NCBI GenBank assembly: GCA_947178655.1
Contig: CAMWZB010000076.1
Location: 1 to 5,583, forward strand
Source of the DNA: an uncultured Porphyromonadaceae bacterium
GTDB taxonomy: Bacteria > Bacteroidota > Bacteroidia > Bacteroidales > Muribaculaceae
Direction of reading: 5' to 3'
Length of the DNA stretch: 5,583 nucleotides
Of this stretch, positions 5,167-5,583 are shown one piece after another. The position numbers and the translations under genes are program-made. The notes under the pieces were generated by a model. The model saw nothing but the letters and a program-made list of their open reading frames with translations. It was not told the origin of the DNA and did no database searches. Position 1 is the first letter of the stretch; every line of letters starts with the position of its first letter.

Positions 5167-5583
5167 TTAGCCGAACATTCTGAGCGCTACGTCAGTGAGC
5201 CATATCCACAGAGGACATGTTCCCATGAACAGCAGTGTGCTGACGGCCAGCGACGATGTGCCCGTAGCGACATATACGTTGTATCGGCTGGCGATGATGA
5301 TACCCGACATGGCCGGCGGAAGAGCCGATGCTATGACGAGCATCTTCAGATTCTCCGGGTGCATGTGGAAGATGATGCCCACAGCAAGCACGAGCAGAGG
5401 GGTGACGATAAGGCGCAGGAACGAGCCCATCCATACCTGATTGTTGAGTACCACCTTGACCGAAGAGAGTGTGATGCCGGCGGCGAAGCATGCAAGTGAT
5501 GCGTTGGCACCCGATATGAGGGTGAATGACGGGTCGAGGTATGCCGGCCACTTCACTCCGCACAGCACCAGTATCACTGCCAG
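5167..5583 (-). CDS. AEC (auxin efflux carrier) family transporter, C-terminal part only
   Basis: The minus-strand frame is open from the right edge (LAVILVLCGVKWPAYLDPSF...) to the TAA at 5169-5167, giving about 138 residues; the N-terminal half is outside the window. Four or five hydrophobic segments are visible. The sequence shows hallmarks of the second half of AEC carriers: a GANASLACFAAGITL block, a positively flanked helix (SFLRLIVTPLLVLAVGIIF), and ASALPPAMSGIIIASRYNVY with TSSLAVSTLLF, the usual proline-containing helix and final segment. AEC proteins are about 310 residues with ten helices and export or exchange organic acids, malate or amino-acid-like solutes; the substrate here is unknown. 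The gene converges on the WYL gene and shares the hairpin at 5091-5138 with it. GTG at 5577-5575 is in frame but is not the true start, because the protein continues upstream. The window edge, not a mutation, explains the truncation. Confidence 0.82.
   Translation of the reverse strand: MAVILVLCGVKWPAYLDPSFTLISGANASLACFAAGITLSSVKVVLNNQVWMGSFLRLIVTPLLVLAVGIIFHMHPENLKMLVIASALPPAMSGIIIASRYNVYVATGTSSLAVSTLLFMGTCPLWIWLTDVALRMFG

Noticed and set aside
5116..5499. Plus-strand open frame opposite the AEC transporter (127 residues)
   Set aside because: It starts inside the hairpin and is antisense to a clear membrane protein; its composition (Arg, His, Cys) is that of a shadow frame.

Overview
The window looks like a piece of a Bacteroidales chromosome (Bacteroidota), possibly from a gut lineage of moderate G+C such as Muribaculaceae. 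The family is only a guess. The phylum call rests on three things: promoter boxes of the Bacteroidota type (TAnnTTTG), no clear Shine-Dalgarno sequences before the genes, and a gene set typical of gut Bacteroidales (a NamZ/DUF1343 glycosidase beside a sodium:solute symporter, and a WYL regulator).

There are two parts. Positions 1 to about 1232 are the end of an integrated mobile element. This part holds a 5'-complete tyrosine recombinase gene on the minus strand that runs off the left edge, then about 230 bp of AT-rich non-coding DNA dense in direct and inverted repeats. The element abuts the 3' end of a tRNA-Ala(GGC) gene on the minus strand (1233-1306), a classic integration site. The rest of the element (its cargo and the far attachment site) lies left of the window. 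Its base composition differs from the chromosomal genes: 25 G+C in the first 60 bases against 33 in bases 1921-1980.

From 1307 rightward is chromosomal DNA. A short AT-rich interval (1307-1519) carries divergent promoters, one for the tRNA on the minus strand and one for a plus-strand operon of three tightly packed genes. These encode a secreted exo-beta-N-acetylmuramidase of the NamZ family (GH171, 1520-2698), an SSS-family sodium:solute symporter (2708-4177) and a WYL-domain transcription regulator (4177-5079, overlapping the symporter stop codon by one base). The simplest reading is a peptidoglycan-sugar salvage unit. NamZ would release N-acetylmuramic acid from wall fragments in the periplasm, the symporter would import it or a related product, and the WYL protein would sense a ligand and set expression. 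No MurNAc kinase (MurK) or MurNAc-6-phosphate etherase (MurQ) is present, so downstream metabolism must be encoded elsewhere.

The operon ends at a strong hairpin (5091-5138) that separates it from a convergent minus-strand gene. That gene encodes the C-terminal part of an AEC (auxin efflux carrier) family transporter and is cut by the right edge. No CRISPR array, rRNA or insertion sequence was seen. The individual parts belong to known families. The least explained items are the repeat-rich attachment region, the unseen cargo of the element, and the pairing of a WYL regulator with NamZ and a symporter.
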